Of a stretch of 64,000 nt of DNA, positions 34,701 through 43,731 are shown one piece after another. How positions within the stretch are numbered: position 1 is the first letter of the stretch; every line of letters starts with the position of its first letter. A model generated the notes under the pieces. That model worked only from the letters and a program-made list of their open reading frames with translations, was not told the DNA's origin and ran no database searches. Where the stretch lies: assembly GCA_013298625.1 (NCBI GenBank), contig JAAFIF010000027.1, positions 1-64,000 of the forward strand. Direction: 5' to 3'. A program made the translations under genes and the position numbers. Source of the DNA: Myxococcales bacterium. GTDB taxonomy: Bacteria; Myxococcota_A; Polyangia; Polyangiales; Ga0077539.

Positions 34701-36818
34701 TCAGCGGCGGGGCATCGACGCGATGCGAACGCCCGCCGCCGAGGGACGCGACGCCAATCGCGTCGCGTTGGTCGCAGCCGGAGCCGCGAGCGTCACCTCG
34801 AGCACGTCCCCGCGAGCGCGGGCGCTGAACTGCGGCGCGGCGCCGTGAAAGCGCAGCGTGAACTCCGCGTTTCCGCCGCGGTTGTACGCGCCTGCGCCAG
34901 CGATGCGCGGGTCCATCCGAACAAACGCCGCCGCGCGATCGAGCACCCGACGACCCTGCACCCTGAACGAGAGCGCATCGGCACCGGCGGCGCCGCCGGT
35001 GAGGTTGCCAATCGGGCCGTCGAGACGGAGCCGAAGGACCGTGCCCGAGCGAACCGCGGGCGAGCCGATCGGACGCACGGGGCCAGCGGCCACCGCCGCG
35101 ACCGCCGCGGGCGCCGCTGCCACCGTGGGCCGCGCGCCGCGCGCAGCCGGCGTAATCGCAGGCATCTCGCGGCGGATCGTGGGCTGCTCGCTGTCGACGT
35201 TGGCGTTGCGCGAGCGCGCAGCGGCCACGAGGTCCGACGGCATCGCGCGGGGGCGCTGGCCCGCGGCGCTCTCGCTCGCCGGCTCTTGCGCGCCTGTCTC
35301 GGGCTCCGCAGCGCCAGCAGCGGGCGTCGCAGCGGGCGTCTCTGCGCCGTTGGCCGCGACGGGCGCGGTCGTCGCAGTTGAATTCGTGGGCGTCGATTCA
35401 ACGGCCACCTGCGGCTGGGGAGCCCGAGGACGCGGCTCGCGACCGGCCGTCGCCAGCGCGAACACGATCGCCGAGAGCCCAAACGCGCCCAGGCCGATCA
35501 TCGCGTACTTGCGGCGCATCGAGGGCGCGGTCGAGTCGATCGCGCTCGCCTCGGCGACCGGCGCTTCGTTGGGCTTCTGCTTGCGAAGCGACGGACGAGC
35601 GCCAGCGGCGGGCGCCTTGGCCGTGGTCGCGCGCTCGGCCTTGGCGGGCTCGGGCAGGGCGACGGGCTTTCCGGTGATCTTGGCGCGGACCTTGGCGCTG
35701 AAGGTCATGGCGAAGGTCACGAGCGCAGCGAACGCCTTCTTGGCGGCGGGGCTGGCCTTCTCCCACGCGGCTTTCGACGTCAGGCGCAAGCGCGTGAGCG
35801 CAGAGACGAGCCACGCAGGGGCGCTCGAGCGCGAGGCGAGCGACGAGGCTCCCTCGACGTCGTCCGCGGTCTTCGCGGCGGCGTCTGCGCGCGCTGCTCC
35901 CTCTTTGGACGAGAGCACCTCGGTGCCCGTGCCGACGGCGGCGCGCGGCGCGGGCTCTTCGTCGCGATCCTCGTCGTGCAGCTGCTCGCGCGCTGCGACC
36001 GGCGCCGCGGGCCGCTGCGAGGGCTTGGCCTTGGCGACGGCCGCCGCGCTCGAATTCGTGTGGGCGTCGTCGGGCGCGACCGGCGTCGGCTTGCTCGGGA
36101 GCACCAGCGCCGCGTGGCGACCAGTGCGCTCGGCGGCGGTGCTGCCGTCGAGCGAGACGGTGAGCACGAGGCGCGCGCTCTTGGTCTTGGGGTCGAGGTC
36201 GATCTGCACGTCCTCGAGCAATCCCTTGGACTTTCCCTTCACGCTCTCGACCTCGACGTGGTCGCCGAGGGTGATGAACGACAGGTCCATTCCGACGACG
36301 ACGGCGCCGTCGACCTCTTGATGGATCCTCGCCTTGAGGGGCTCGGCCATCTTGGGCAGGCGCAGCCGCACCCGGTCGTCAGCAGCGTTAGGGTTGGCGT
36401 TAGGGTTGGCGTTGACCGTCTTGGCGTGCGGGTCGATCGCGGGCTGCGCCTTCGCCGCGGGGGCGGCGGGCGCTGCGCTCTTCGGCTCGCAGTGCTTCTC
36501 GAGCGCGACGCGGTCGTTGCGCGAGATGTCCGTGAAGCTCAGGCCAAACGACCCGGCGTCGGAGCCGTTGTCCTTGGCCCACACGACCTGTCCGCGCGCT
36601 TGCACCGTGCGCGGGTCAGCGCCGTCCAGCACGAAGCGGCAGTCGAGCTCGCTGCCCACGTCCGGCAAGAACGCGGTCTTCAGCGACATTCCGCCGATGG
36701 ACACGTCGACGGCGTCCGCCTCGTAGCCCTCGGGCTCGTCGGGGAGCGCGAGCTCCACCGTGCCGCTGAAACGTCGCCGCGTCGACTCTCGGCGCTCGGC
36801 ATTTGCACTCGTCCCCAT
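34701..36818 (-). CDS. PilZ-domain protein with a TM helix and C-terminal beta domain
   Basis: 705 residues. The ATG has a perfect GGAGG 7 bases upstream. Residues about 10-110 are a PilZ domain with ESTRRRFSG and DVSIGGMSL, matching the RxxxR and (D/N)xSxxG cyclic-di-GMP contacts. A second possible PilZ-like or beta region (150-260) and a long Ala/Glu/Lys-rich linker follow. One TM (about 434-458) separates the cytosolic part from an extracytoplasmic C-terminal domain (VLRLRLDGPIGNL..., FTLRFHG) that resembles an AMIN-type beta domain. It could couple c-di-GMP to an envelope process. A NANP dipeptide repeat at 36387-36410 is low complexity. Confidence 0.82.
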   Translation of the reverse strand: MGTSANAERRESTRRRFSGTVELALPDEPEGYEADAVDVSIGGMSLKTAFLPDVGSELDCRFVLDGADPRTVQARGQVVWAKDNGSDAGSFGLSFTDISRNDRVALEKHCEPKSAAPAAPAAKAQPAIDPHAKTVNANPNANPNAADDRVRLRLPKMAEPLKARIHQEVDGAVVVGMDLSFITLGDHVEVESVKGKSKGLLEDVQIDLDPKTKSARLVLTVSLDGSTAAERTGRHAALVLPSKPTPVAPDDAHTNSSAAAVAKAKPSQRPAAPVAAREQLHDEDRDEEPAPRAAVGTGTEVLSSKEGAARADAAAKTADDVEGASSLASRSSAPAWLVSALTRLRLTSKAAWEKASPAAKKAFAALVTFAMTFSAKVRAKITGKPVALPEPAKAERATTAKAPAAGARPSLRKQKPNEAPVAEASAIDSTAPSMRRKYAMIGLGAFGLSAIVFALATAGREPRPRAPQPQVAVESTPTNSTATTAPVAANGAETPAATPAAGAAEPETGAQEPASESAAGQRPRAMPSDLVAAARSRNANVDSEQPTIRREMPAITPAARGARPTVAAAPAAVAAVAAGPVRPIGSPAVRSGTVLRLRLDGPIGNLTGGAAGADALSFRVQGRRVLDRAAAFVRMDPRIAGAGAYNRGGNAEFTLRFHGAAPQFSARARGDVLEVTLAAPAATNATRLASRPSAAGVRIASMPRR

Positions 36819-36990
36819 CACGCAACCTCCTTCAACCACTCTGACGAGCGAAACGGAATCAGTCCTATGGTTCGCTGCTGTTGTCGGCTCCCCCATTGCC
36901 TCGCCTGATCGCACCGCGTCCACTTTTCGACCGCGCGGCGCGGGGACCGATAACTTGACCAACAACGCGCTGCGACGTAGCCGACGATGC

Positions 36991-38049
36991 GTGGCCGTCA
37001 CCCTTACGATCCGCAGCACCGAAGGCGGCGCAGGCGCGGCGCAGACGCTGACCTTCGATCAGCCTCGCGTCGTCGTCGGGCGCGGCGCGCACGCGGACGT
37101 TCGACTGCCTTCGCGCGGGATCTCGAGCGCGCACTGCGCGCTTCGCGCCGAGGGCGGCGAGCTCGCGATCACCGACGACGGCTCGACCAACGGAACGCTC
37201 GTCAACGGAGCCCTCCTCGTCCGCGGCCGTCGCAAGGTCGTGCGCGACGGCGACCGCGTCACGGTCCCTGGCTTCGAGCTCACGATCTCGATCACGACGG
37301 CGGTCGCCGACAGCGCAGAGCGCACCGCGACCGTCGCGCGAAAGCTCTTGTCCGAAGCCATCGCGCTCGCTGGTGACGAAGGCGCGCCTCCGTCGCTGGA
37401 GCTCCGCTCGGGCCGCAAGAGCGGGCAGCGCTGGACCTTCGCGGCGACGCCCTCGAAGCTCATCGTCGGCCGCGGAGACAACTGCGACATCATCATCGAC
37501 GATGTGGACTCGTCGCGGCACCACGCGGAGTTCGTGCGAGACGACCAGGGCGTGCTCCTTCGCGATTTGAACAGTAAAAATGGCGTGTTCGTCGCGGGGC
37601 GCCGCGTGACCGAGCGCCGCTTGCGCGACGGCGACGAGGCGCAGATCGGCCGCGTCGTGTTGGTCTTTCGCGATCCCGCGGACGAGCTGCTGCGCGCGTT
37701 CGACGGAGGCGCGGACGAGAGCAAGCCGGTCGAGCCCGTGCGCGCCTCGACGATTCCTCCGCCCGCGATGTTGGCCGCCGCTGCGTCAGCCGCTTCGCAG
37801 CCGCCACCGTCAGGAGCCAGCAACGGTGGGACCGACGCGTCGGGCGATCCGTCCAAGTCGGACGTTGGCGTCGAAAAGTCCGTGAATCCTGCGGCCGACG
37901 GCGCATCGAAGAGCGCTGTGACCGCCGTGAAGAGCGCGCAGATCGCGCCGAAGAAGAAGGGCTCGCTCGACTGGGTCGTGGCCCTCCTGGCGCTCTTGAT
38001 CCTCGGGGTGAGCGTCCTGGCGCTGGTGATGGTCCTGCGCCCACGTTGA
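36991..38049 (+). CDS. Tandem FHA-domain single-TM protein
   Basis: 352 residues from GTG 36991; an upstream TTG at 36955 is an alternative. FHA1 (about 20-75) has [10 protein letters not shown] and [10 protein letters not shown] but SSAH where SRxH is typical, so phosphothreonine binding may be weak. FHA2 (about 150-215) is canonical: [32 protein letters not shown] Ser/Ala/Asp linker leads to one TM (about 325-348) at the C-terminus. FHA domains read threonine phosphorylation, so this is a natural partner for the Ser/Thr kinases of the window. Divergent from the PilZ gene across 172 bp. Confidence 0.88.
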   Translation: MAVTLTIRSTEGGAGAAQTLTFDQPRVVVGRGAHADVRLPSRGISSAHCALRAEGGELAITDDGSTNGTLVNGALLVRGRRKVVRDGDRVTVPGFELTISITTAVADSAERTATVARKLLSEAIALAGDEGAPPSLELRSGRKSGQRWTFAATPSKLIVGRGDNCDIIIDDVDSSRHHAEFVRDDQGVLLRDLNSKNGVFVAGRRVTERRLRDGDEAQIGRVVLVFRDPADELLRAFDGGADESKPVEPVRASTIPPPAMLAAAASAASQPPPSGASNGGTDASGDPSKSDVGVEKSVNPAADGASKSAVTAVKSAQIAPKKKGSLDWVVALLALLILGVSVLALVMVLRPR

Positions 38050-38162
38050 CAGAGGGGTTCACGGGCGGGTACGCGTTCGCGCCGCACTGTTGTGTGCACG
38101 ACAATGCGTCGGGACCTACGGGCGACGACGCCATACCAACAATTGCACGAGGTTTCGAAGCG

Positions 38163-39422
38163 ATGGCTCTCAAGCAGTTCACGTCCGAGTCGGTGAGCGA
38201 GGGACACCCGGACAAGATGTGCGACCAGATCTCGGACGCGGTCCTCGACGCCATCTTGGCGCAGGACCCCAAGGCCCGCGTGGCCTGCGAGACCCTGGTC
38301 AAGACCGGGTTCGTGGTGCTCGCCGGCGAGATCACGACGACGGCCCAGGTCGAGTACCCGCAGCTCGTCCGTCAGGTCGTCAACGAGATCGGCTACAACG
38401 ACTCTCGCATCGGTTTCGATGGAAACACCTGCGCGATCCTCACCGCCGTCGAGAAGCAGTCGCCTGACATCTCGCAGGGCGTGAGCGAAGGCCAGGGGAT
38501 GCACAAGGAGCAGGGCGCCGGCGATCAGGGCCTGATGTTCGGCTTCGCCGTGGACGAGACCAAGGAGCTCTACCCGCTCCCGATCTCGCTCGCGCACGAG
38601 CTCGTCCGCAAGCTCGCCAAGTTTCGCAAGGCCGAGAAGGTCGACTGGCTTCGCCCCGACGCCAAGAGCCAGGTCACGGTCGAGTACGACGGCCTCGAGC
38701 CGAAGCGCATCGACGCGATCGTGCTCTCGACGCAGCACTCCGAGGACGTCAAGCACAAGACCATCGACGAGTTCATCAACGACGTGCTCATCAAGGACGT
38801 CGTTCCGTCGAAGCTGATCGACAAGAACACCAAGGTGTTCGTCAACCCGACCGGGCGCTTCGTGATCGGCGGACCGATGGGCGACTGCGGGCTCACCGGC
38901 CGCAAGATCATCGTCGACACCTACGGCGGAATGGGCCGCCACGGCGGCGGCGCGTTCTCGGGCAAGGACCCGACGAAGGTCGACCGCTCGGCCGCGTACT
39001 ACGCGCGCTACGTCGCCAAGAACATCGTCGCCGCTGGCCTCGCGCGCCGCTGCGAAGTGCAGATCGCCTACGCCATCGGCGTGGCTCGCCCCGTCGGCGT
39101 CTACGTCGACACGTTCGGGACGGGCGTCGTCGACGAAGAGAAGATCTCGAAGTACGTGCTCGAGAAGTTCGACATGCGCCCCCGCGCGATCATCGAAGAG
39201 CTCGACCTCTTGCGCCCGATCTACCGCCAGACCGCGGCGTACGGCCACTTCGGCCGCAAGGACTTCCCCTGGGAGTCCACGCAGCGCGCCGCTGAGCTGC
39301 GCGACGCCCTGATCGACGGCAACAAGACCAAGGTCGCCGTCTCGAAGAAGGACGAGAAGAAAGAAGAGAAGAAGGACGAGAAGAAGAAGAAGGGCAAGAG
39401 CGGCTCTTCTGCCGAGGCGTGA
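38163..39422 (+). CDS. metK: S-adenosylmethionine synthase (methionine adenosyltransferase)
   Basis: 419 residues. It makes SAM from methionine and ATP in the cytosol. Motifs: [27 protein letters not shown] (hexapeptide ATP contact), [14 protein letters not shown] and [17 protein letters not shown] (P-loop). Bacterial MetK is about 385-395 residues; here a Lys/Glu-rich tail of about 30 residues (from about 388) is added, which is probably disordered. The ATG is preceded by GAAGCG. No SAM riboswitch is evident in the 113-bp leader. A strong hairpin follows the stop. Confidence 0.96.
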   Translation: MALKQFTSESVSEGHPDKMCDQISDAVLDAILAQDPKARVACETLVKTGFVVLAGEITTTAQVEYPQLVRQVVNEIGYNDSRIGFDGNTCAILTAVEKQSPDISQGVSEGQGMHKEQGAGDQGLMFGFAVDETKELYPLPISLAHELVRKLAKFRKAEKVDWLRPDAKSQVTVEYDGLEPKRIDAIVLSTQHSEDVKHKTIDEFINDVLIKDVVPSKLIDKNTKVFVNPTGRFVIGGPMGDCGLTGRKIIVDTYGGMGRHGGGAFSGKDPTKVDRSAAYYARYVAKNIVAAGLARRCEVQIAYAIGVARPVGVYVDTFGTGVVDEEKISKYVLEKFDMRPRAIIEELDLLRPIYRQTAAYGHFGRKDFPWESTQRAAELRDALIDGNKTKVAVSKKDEKKEEKKDEKKKKGKSGSSAEA

Positions 39423-39442
39423 GCGAAGCGCTCCGCTGAGGA

Positions 39443-39466
39443 TCTCTTCACGCAAACGTGAAGAGA
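39443..39466 (+). terminator. Hairpin terminator after metK
   Basis: A perfect 10-bp stem, TCTCTTCACG and CGTGAAGAGA, closes a four-base CAAA loop 21 bp after the metK stop. The following bases (CATTCTCTGTCACTTC) are pyrimidine-rich but lack a clean T run, so it is an imperfect intrinsic terminator. Confidence 0.7.
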
Positions 39467-39635
39467 CATTCTCTGTCACTTCGGTTCTTCGTCGGGTGTG
39501 AACTAGGGTGTGGGAAGTTGGCGCGTCGGGGGAGGGCGCGTTATGCACTGTGGCGAAGTTCTTTTCGGCAGCGGTGTGCTTCTCGCGAAGCACGAGCCCG
39601 CCTGCCCGCACGAGGGACGCACAGGAGCGACGCGC

Positions 39636-40748
39636 ATGAGTGCTGGTTGGGAGACGACGATCAACACAGGCAATCCGCAGCAGGATCAGGCCACGATTCA
39701 GGCCTGGCAGCAGCAGGTGGCCGCGCAGGGGTTGACCCTGCAAGTGACTCCGATGCCGCAGGGGGGCTACCACGTGAAGGCCGTCGCGATGGGCGCAGCG
39801 CCCGCGCCGATGCCGATGGGCGCTCCCACGCCGGCGAATCACTACGGTGCCCCGCAGCAGCAGCAGGGCTACGGCGCTCCGCAGGGCGCTCCGTACGCGC
39901 AGCCGCAGCAGGGCGGCGCCTTCGGTCCTGCCGCCACGGGGGGCGTCTTCGCCGCTGCCGGCGCTGCGATGGGCGGCGCCTCGTCCCAACCGTGGAACGC
40001 AGGGGCCGCCGCAGGGATCGCCCCCGCGCAAGCGATGGGCCTCGAGCGCGTGAAGTACCTGCGCAAAGTGTACGGGCTGCTCGGCGGAAGCGCGGCCGTG
40101 GCCTTCGGCGTCGGCGGTCTCGTGACGAGCGGGCTGTTCGGCGTCGAGAGCGTGGACCTCGGTGGGCGCACCATCGAGATCCCGATCTTCGTCTACACCA
40201 TGCTGCAGAATCCCGTGCTCATGCTCGTGGCGTTCGGCGTGCTGTTCGTCAGCACGTTCATCGCGAGCTGGGTCAGCAAGATCAAGGGCGTCAACGTCGC
40301 CGCGCTCTTCGGCGTCGCTGGGCTCATGGGCGTGCAGCTCGCGCCGATGGCGTGGATCGCGATGCTGAAGGGCGACCTCGGCATGGCCGCGAGCGCTTCT
40401 CCCGTGCGCGACGCGACCATCATGACCATGGCCGTCTTCGGCGGGATCACGGGCTACGTGTTCGTGACGAAGAAGGACTTCAGCTACATGCGGGGCTTTC
40501 TCTCGATGGCCTCGATGGCGCTCTTCGCCGCGTGCTTGCTGACCTTCGTGTTTCAGAGCGAGGTGTTCTCGCTGGTGATCGCCGGCGTCGGCGCGCTGAT
40601 CACGATCTTGATGCTGCTCTATGTGACCAGCTTCATCTTCCGCAACAGCGAGATGGACGACCCGGTCGGCGACGCGCTCGCGCTGCTCGTGCAATTGCGC
40701 AACTTGTTCATGTTCTTGCTGCGCATGTTCATGTCGTCTCGGGACTGA
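39636..40748 (+). CDS. Bax inhibitor-1 (BI-1/YccA) family membrane protein with a long N-terminal extension
   Basis: 370 residues. The ATG follows AGGAG by 10 bases; the longer frame runs into the metK terminator region. The first 130 residues are hydrophilic and Gln/Pro/Gly/Ala-rich (GYGAPQGAPYAQPQQ) and probably cytosolic and disordered. The C-terminal 240 residues have seven TM helices in the BI-1/YccA/YbhL order (LLGGSAAVAFG at the first TM, VSKIKGVNVAALFG, FRNSEMDDPVGDALALLVQLRN at the end). The family is thought to work as a pH-sensitive Ca2+ leak or stress regulator. The extension is not typical of bacterial members. The 3' end overlaps the convergent lgt gene by 20 bp. Confidence 0.85.
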   Translation: MSAGWETTINTGNPQQDQATIQAWQQQVAAQGLTLQVTPMPQGGYHVKAVAMGAAPAPMPMGAPTPANHYGAPQQQQGYGAPQGAPYAQPQQGGAFGPAATGGVFAAAGAAMGGASSQPWNAGAAAGIAPAQAMGLERVKYLRKVYGLLGGSAAVAFGVGGLVTSGLFGVESVDLGGRTIEIPIFVYTMLQNPVLMLVAFGVLFVSTFIASWVSKIKGVNVAALFGVAGLMGVQLAPMAWIAMLKGDLGMAASASPVRDATIMTMAVFGGITGYVFVTKKDFSYMRGFLSMASMALFAACLLTFVFQSEVFSLVIAGVGALITILMLLYVTSFIFRNSEMDDPVGDALALLVQLRNLFMFLLRMFMSSRD

Positions 40749-41973
40749 CCTGCTGCGCGGGGGGCTCGTTCGGGGGGGATTTCGCCCAGCGCTTCCACAG
40801 CGCGGCGGCGAGGGCCGCGGTGCCGAGGCCGATCCACTGGCTCGTGGACAGCCCCGCGAGGGCGCCGCGGTTGCCGTCGTCTCGCAGCACTTCGAGGGCG
40901 CTGCGCGCGAGCCCGTAGCCCATCGTCGCGACGAGCAACACTTGTCCGTCGAAGCGGCGGCGCTTCCACGTGAAGGCCAGCAGCCCGAGCAGCGCCCATG
41001 AAATCAAGCTCTCGTAGAGCTGCGTGGGGTGCACCGGAGCGCTCGCGCTGGCGTTGGCGCCGAGGTGGCAGAGCCCGTCGTGCATGTCACCGTTGAACTG
41101 CTGCACGCACCGCGCGGTGTCCACGCGAAACCCGTCGAGCGTGTGCTGCGCCCACGCGGGCGAGCCGCGCCCGTCCTCCCAGCGAGGAAACGTCCCCGCC
41201 TTCACCAGCCACGCCGGCGCCGACCGCGGCAGCGGCGCGCCGAAATCGCAGCCGTACAGAAAGCACCCGATGCGCGTCACCGCGAGCCCGAGCGCCAGCG
41301 ACGGGACGGCCGCGTCCGCCCATCGACGCAGCGAAAACTCGTGGCGCCGGAGGTAGAGCCAGCTGCCGAGCAGCCCGCCCAGAAAGCCTCCGTACGCGAC
41401 GAGCCCCCCCGTCCGCAGCGAGAGCACCGCGGGGAGCGACAGCGAGCCCGTGGCGGGGTCTCTGAACTCGGCCCAGTTGGTGAGGACGTAGAGCACGCGC
41501 GAGCCGGCGACGGCCATCGCCGCGGTCACCACGTAGCAGTCCGCGGCGCGGTCGCGGGCGAGGCCGAGGCGGCGGGCGAGGGGGAGGGTGACGTTCCACC
41601 CGAGGACGAGCGAGAGGCCGAGCATGACGCCGTACGAGTGCAGCGGGACGCTCTTCCACGGCGCGGTCCACGCGCTGGGCTTGAATACGTGTGCGAAGCT
41701 CTCGACCCCCGTCGACGCGTAGCGCGCGAGGACGAGGCCCGCGATCACGGTGAGCGTGGCGTTGAGCGGATTGTCCACGACCAGGCGAAATCGCCTGGGT
41801 GTTTGCTGGTCGTTCTCGCTCGGTTCGTCCGGCGTCTCGGCTTCGGTCTGCGCCTCGGGCTTGCCGCGCACGAACAGCGCGTACAGCGACAGCGACACAA
41901 GGCCCCACGCGATGAGCAGCGGCGCTGCGAGCTTGAGCAGCGCGCCGGGTAGAGAGAACAGCTCGGGACGCAC
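40729..41973 (-). CDS. lgt: Prolipoprotein diacylglyceryl transferase (Lgt family)
   Basis: 414 residues from GTG, longer than the usual 260-300 because of an N-terminal TM region with an acidic linker (about 38-62). Lgt segments: HSYGVMLGLSL, RTGGLVAYGGFLGGLLG, TRIGCFLYGCDFG and HPTQLYES, in family order with several TM helices. Lgt transfers diacylglycerol from phosphatidylglycerol to the lipobox Cys in the inner membrane. The signature Asn in RIGNF is Cys here (RIGCF), as in some other Lgt homologues. With many lipoprotein genes in the window, the substrates are abundant. Last gene of the TPR-TlpA-Lgt unit. Confidence 0.9.
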   Translation of the reverse strand: MRPELFSLPGALLKLAAPLLIAWGLVSLSLYALFVRGKPEAQTEAETPDEPSENDQQTPRRFRLVVDNPLNATLTVIAGLVLARYASTGVESFAHVFKPSAWTAPWKSVPLHSYGVMLGLSLVLGWNVTLPLARRLGLARDRAADCYVVTAAMAVAGSRVLYVLTNWAEFRDPATGSLSLPAVLSLRTGGLVAYGGFLGGLLGSWLYLRRHEFSLRRWADAAVPSLALGLAVTRIGCFLYGCDFGAPLPRSAPAWLVKAGTFPRWEDGRGSPAWAQHTLDGFRVDTARCVQQFNGDMHDGLCHLGANASASAPVHPTQLYESLISWALLGLLAFTWKRRRFDGQVLLVATMGYGLARSALEVLRDDGNRGALAGLSTSQWIGLGTAALAAALWKRWAKSPPNEPPAQQVSPETT

Positions 41974-42031
41974 GACGCGTGCAGTGTGAGCGCGAACGCG
42001 CTGCAGCGCTACGGCCCAGCGCAGACGCCGG

Positions 42032-42652
42032 CTACCTGAGCGACAGCAAGAAGTCGAAGAACACCGACGAGTCCCACTCGATCGTGCGGTCGAAGCGCGC
42101 GCGGATCACGCCCCGCGGGTCGATCACCCACGTCTCGGGAAACAGCCGCGTCCCATACTTCGCCCCCACCACCGACGACTGCGGGTCGAACAAGATCGGC
42201 GCCCGAAATCCCTCGGGAACGAGCGTCGACACGCTCTCCCAGTTGGGGTCCGTCGTCACCAGCACCAGCGAGACGTCCGTGCGCCCGTGCGTCAGCTCGT
42301 CGAACGCCGGCAACGACCGCTGCAGCTCGTCGATGCACGGCGCGCACGTGCGCGACCAGAAGTGGAGCACCACCGTTCGGCCGCGAAAATCACTGAGCCG
42401 AACGGGCCTCCCGTCCTTGTCGCGCAGCGTGAAATCCGGCGCCGTTCGGTTGTTGCCCTCGTAGTCGGGGCGCATCATTCGCAGCAGCGTCTCGGGGGCG
42501 CGCCTCGCCTCGCCGTCGCGCACGGCGCCGCCGAACACGATCACCGTCCCGAGCGCGAAGAGCGCGAAGAGCGCCTGCCCTGCGCGCACGGCGGCGCTCG
42601 AGCTCGAAGGCGTCGAAGTCGAAGTTGCAGTCGAAGTTGCTTTCTCGGTCAC
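42032..42652 (-). CDS. TlpA/ResA-like membrane-anchored thioredoxin
   Basis: 206 residues from GTG. A Thr/Ser-rich N-tail, one TM (about 22-45), then a thioredoxin fold with the active site CAPC in WSRTCAPCIDELQ and the cis-proline LFPETWVID. Such proteins reduce or shuffle disulfides in the periplasm, for example during cytochrome c maturation. Probably in an operon with the TPR gene (44-bp gap upstream) and lgt (58 bp downstream), suggesting a shared role in envelope protein maturation. Confidence 0.9.
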   Translation of the reverse strand: MTEKATSTATSTSTPSSSSAAVRAGQALFALFALGTVIVFGGAVRDGEARRAPETLLRMMRPDYEGNNRTAPDFTLRDKDGRPVRLSDFRGRTVVLHFWSRTCAPCIDELQRSLPAFDELTHGRTDVSLVLVTTDPNWESVSTLVPEGFRAPILFDPQSSVVGAKYGTRLFPETWVIDPRGVIRARFDRTIEWDSSVFFDFLLSLR

Positions 42653-42696
42653 GGGCGGGCGGACAATAGAGAAGACCGGGCCGTTCGGCTATCCCG

Positions 42697-43608
42697 TCAG
42701 ACGAACTTGCGCGGATTGCCCTGGATCGCGTCCCGCAGACCCCTGAGCCGCGCGTCTTGCTCGTCCACGGCCAGCCCGTGCATCGCCACGTCGAGCGCCT
42801 CTGTCGAGCGGCCCTGCCGCCAGAGCACTTGCGCGAGGTCGTACACGATGTCGAGGTCCTTCGGCCGCAGCCGCATCGCTTCGATCAACGCCTCTGCGGC
42901 GCTCGGCAGGCGATGCAGCCGCCACTCGGCGAGCCCGAGCGTCCACCATCCCTGCGCGCTGTTCGGCTCGGCGCGCACCGCCTCGCGCGCGACCATTTCG
43001 CTCTGGACGTCCTTGCCGGCGCGGCCGCGGACCCACGAGAGCAAGCGCAGGTACTTTCCGTCGTTGGGGCTGTGGTGCAGCGCGCGAAGCACCAGCTCTT
43101 CGCCGCGCAGCGCGCCGCCTTGCTCGGTGATCACGCGCGCGGCGTTGGTGAGCACCGTCGGGTCTTCGGGGCAGAGCTCGAGCGCTCGCTCGACCCAGCG
43201 CAGCGCCTCGGCGGACTCGCCGTTCTCTTGGTGGCACACGCCCAGATACACGTGCGTGATCGCGTCCCGCGGCGCGAGCTCGAGCACCGCCTTGAACAAC
43301 GGGATCGCCCGCGCCGGCTCGGCGGCCAACATCGCGCTGCGGGCCACGAGAAACTGCGCGAACCAGTCGCGTGGCGACTGCGCCAACGCCTCGCGCGCCG
43401 CCCGCTCGGCGTCGCGGTACCGCCGCAGCGCGATCAGCGCCCGCGATCGCGTCACGTGCGCCTCGGGAGCAAACGGGTCGAGCGAGAGGGCCTCGTCGCA
43501 CGCCGAGAGCGCAGGCGCGTACCGCGCGATCTCGATCAGCGCCGAGGCGTGTTGGAGCTTCTCTTGCGCGCGTCGCTTCGGGTCGTTCACGCGGAGCGCT
43601 TCGATCAT
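42697..43608 (-). CDS. TPR-repeat protein
   Basis: 303 residues, no signal peptide. Seven or more tetratricopeptide hairpins, for example ALSACDEALSLDPFAPEAH, AIPLFKAVLELAPRDAITH and AEALIEAMRLRPKDLD. TPRs mediate protein contacts; no other domain is seen. The ATG at 43608 was preferred over a start 17 codons upstream that enters the divergent promoter. First gene of the minus unit with TlpA and lgt. Confidence 0.8.
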   Translation of the reverse strand: MIEALRVNDPKRRAQEKLQHASALIEIARYAPALSACDEALSLDPFAPEAHVTRSRALIALRRYRDAERAAREALAQSPRDWFAQFLVARSAMLAAEPARAIPLFKAVLELAPRDAITHVYLGVCHQENGESAEALRWVERALELCPEDPTVLTNAARVITEQGGALRGEELVLRALHHSPNDGKYLRLLSWVRGRAGKDVQSEMVAREAVRAEPNSAQGWWTLGLAEWRLHRLPSAAEALIEAMRLRPKDLDIVYDLAQVLWRQGRSTEALDVAMHGLAVDEQDARLRGLRDAIQGNPRKFV

Positions 43609-43731
43609 AGCCCTCGCGTTCTGCGACGGCACCCGAACCCGATCGGCGCTGGCGCACAATCCGAAATCTTACTTCGGGCGTAGCTCTCGCGACCGCAGCG
43701 ATCACCGCATCGATCGAAGGGAGCGTTCGTC

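Noticed and set aside
36387..36410. Two GTTAGGGTTGGC units resembling a telomere-like TTAGGG repeat and coding for NANP
   Set aside because: Only two copies, in frame in the linker of the PilZ protein; simple codon repetition explains it.
38050..38162. Possible SAM-sensing riboswitch before metK
   Set aside because: No recognisable SAM aptamer core or expression-platform hairpin in the leader.
37059..40694. A 1211-residue minus-strand frame across FHA, metK and BI-1 genes
   Set aside because: It is antisense to three well-supported genes and has no domain; long frames are expected at this GC content.
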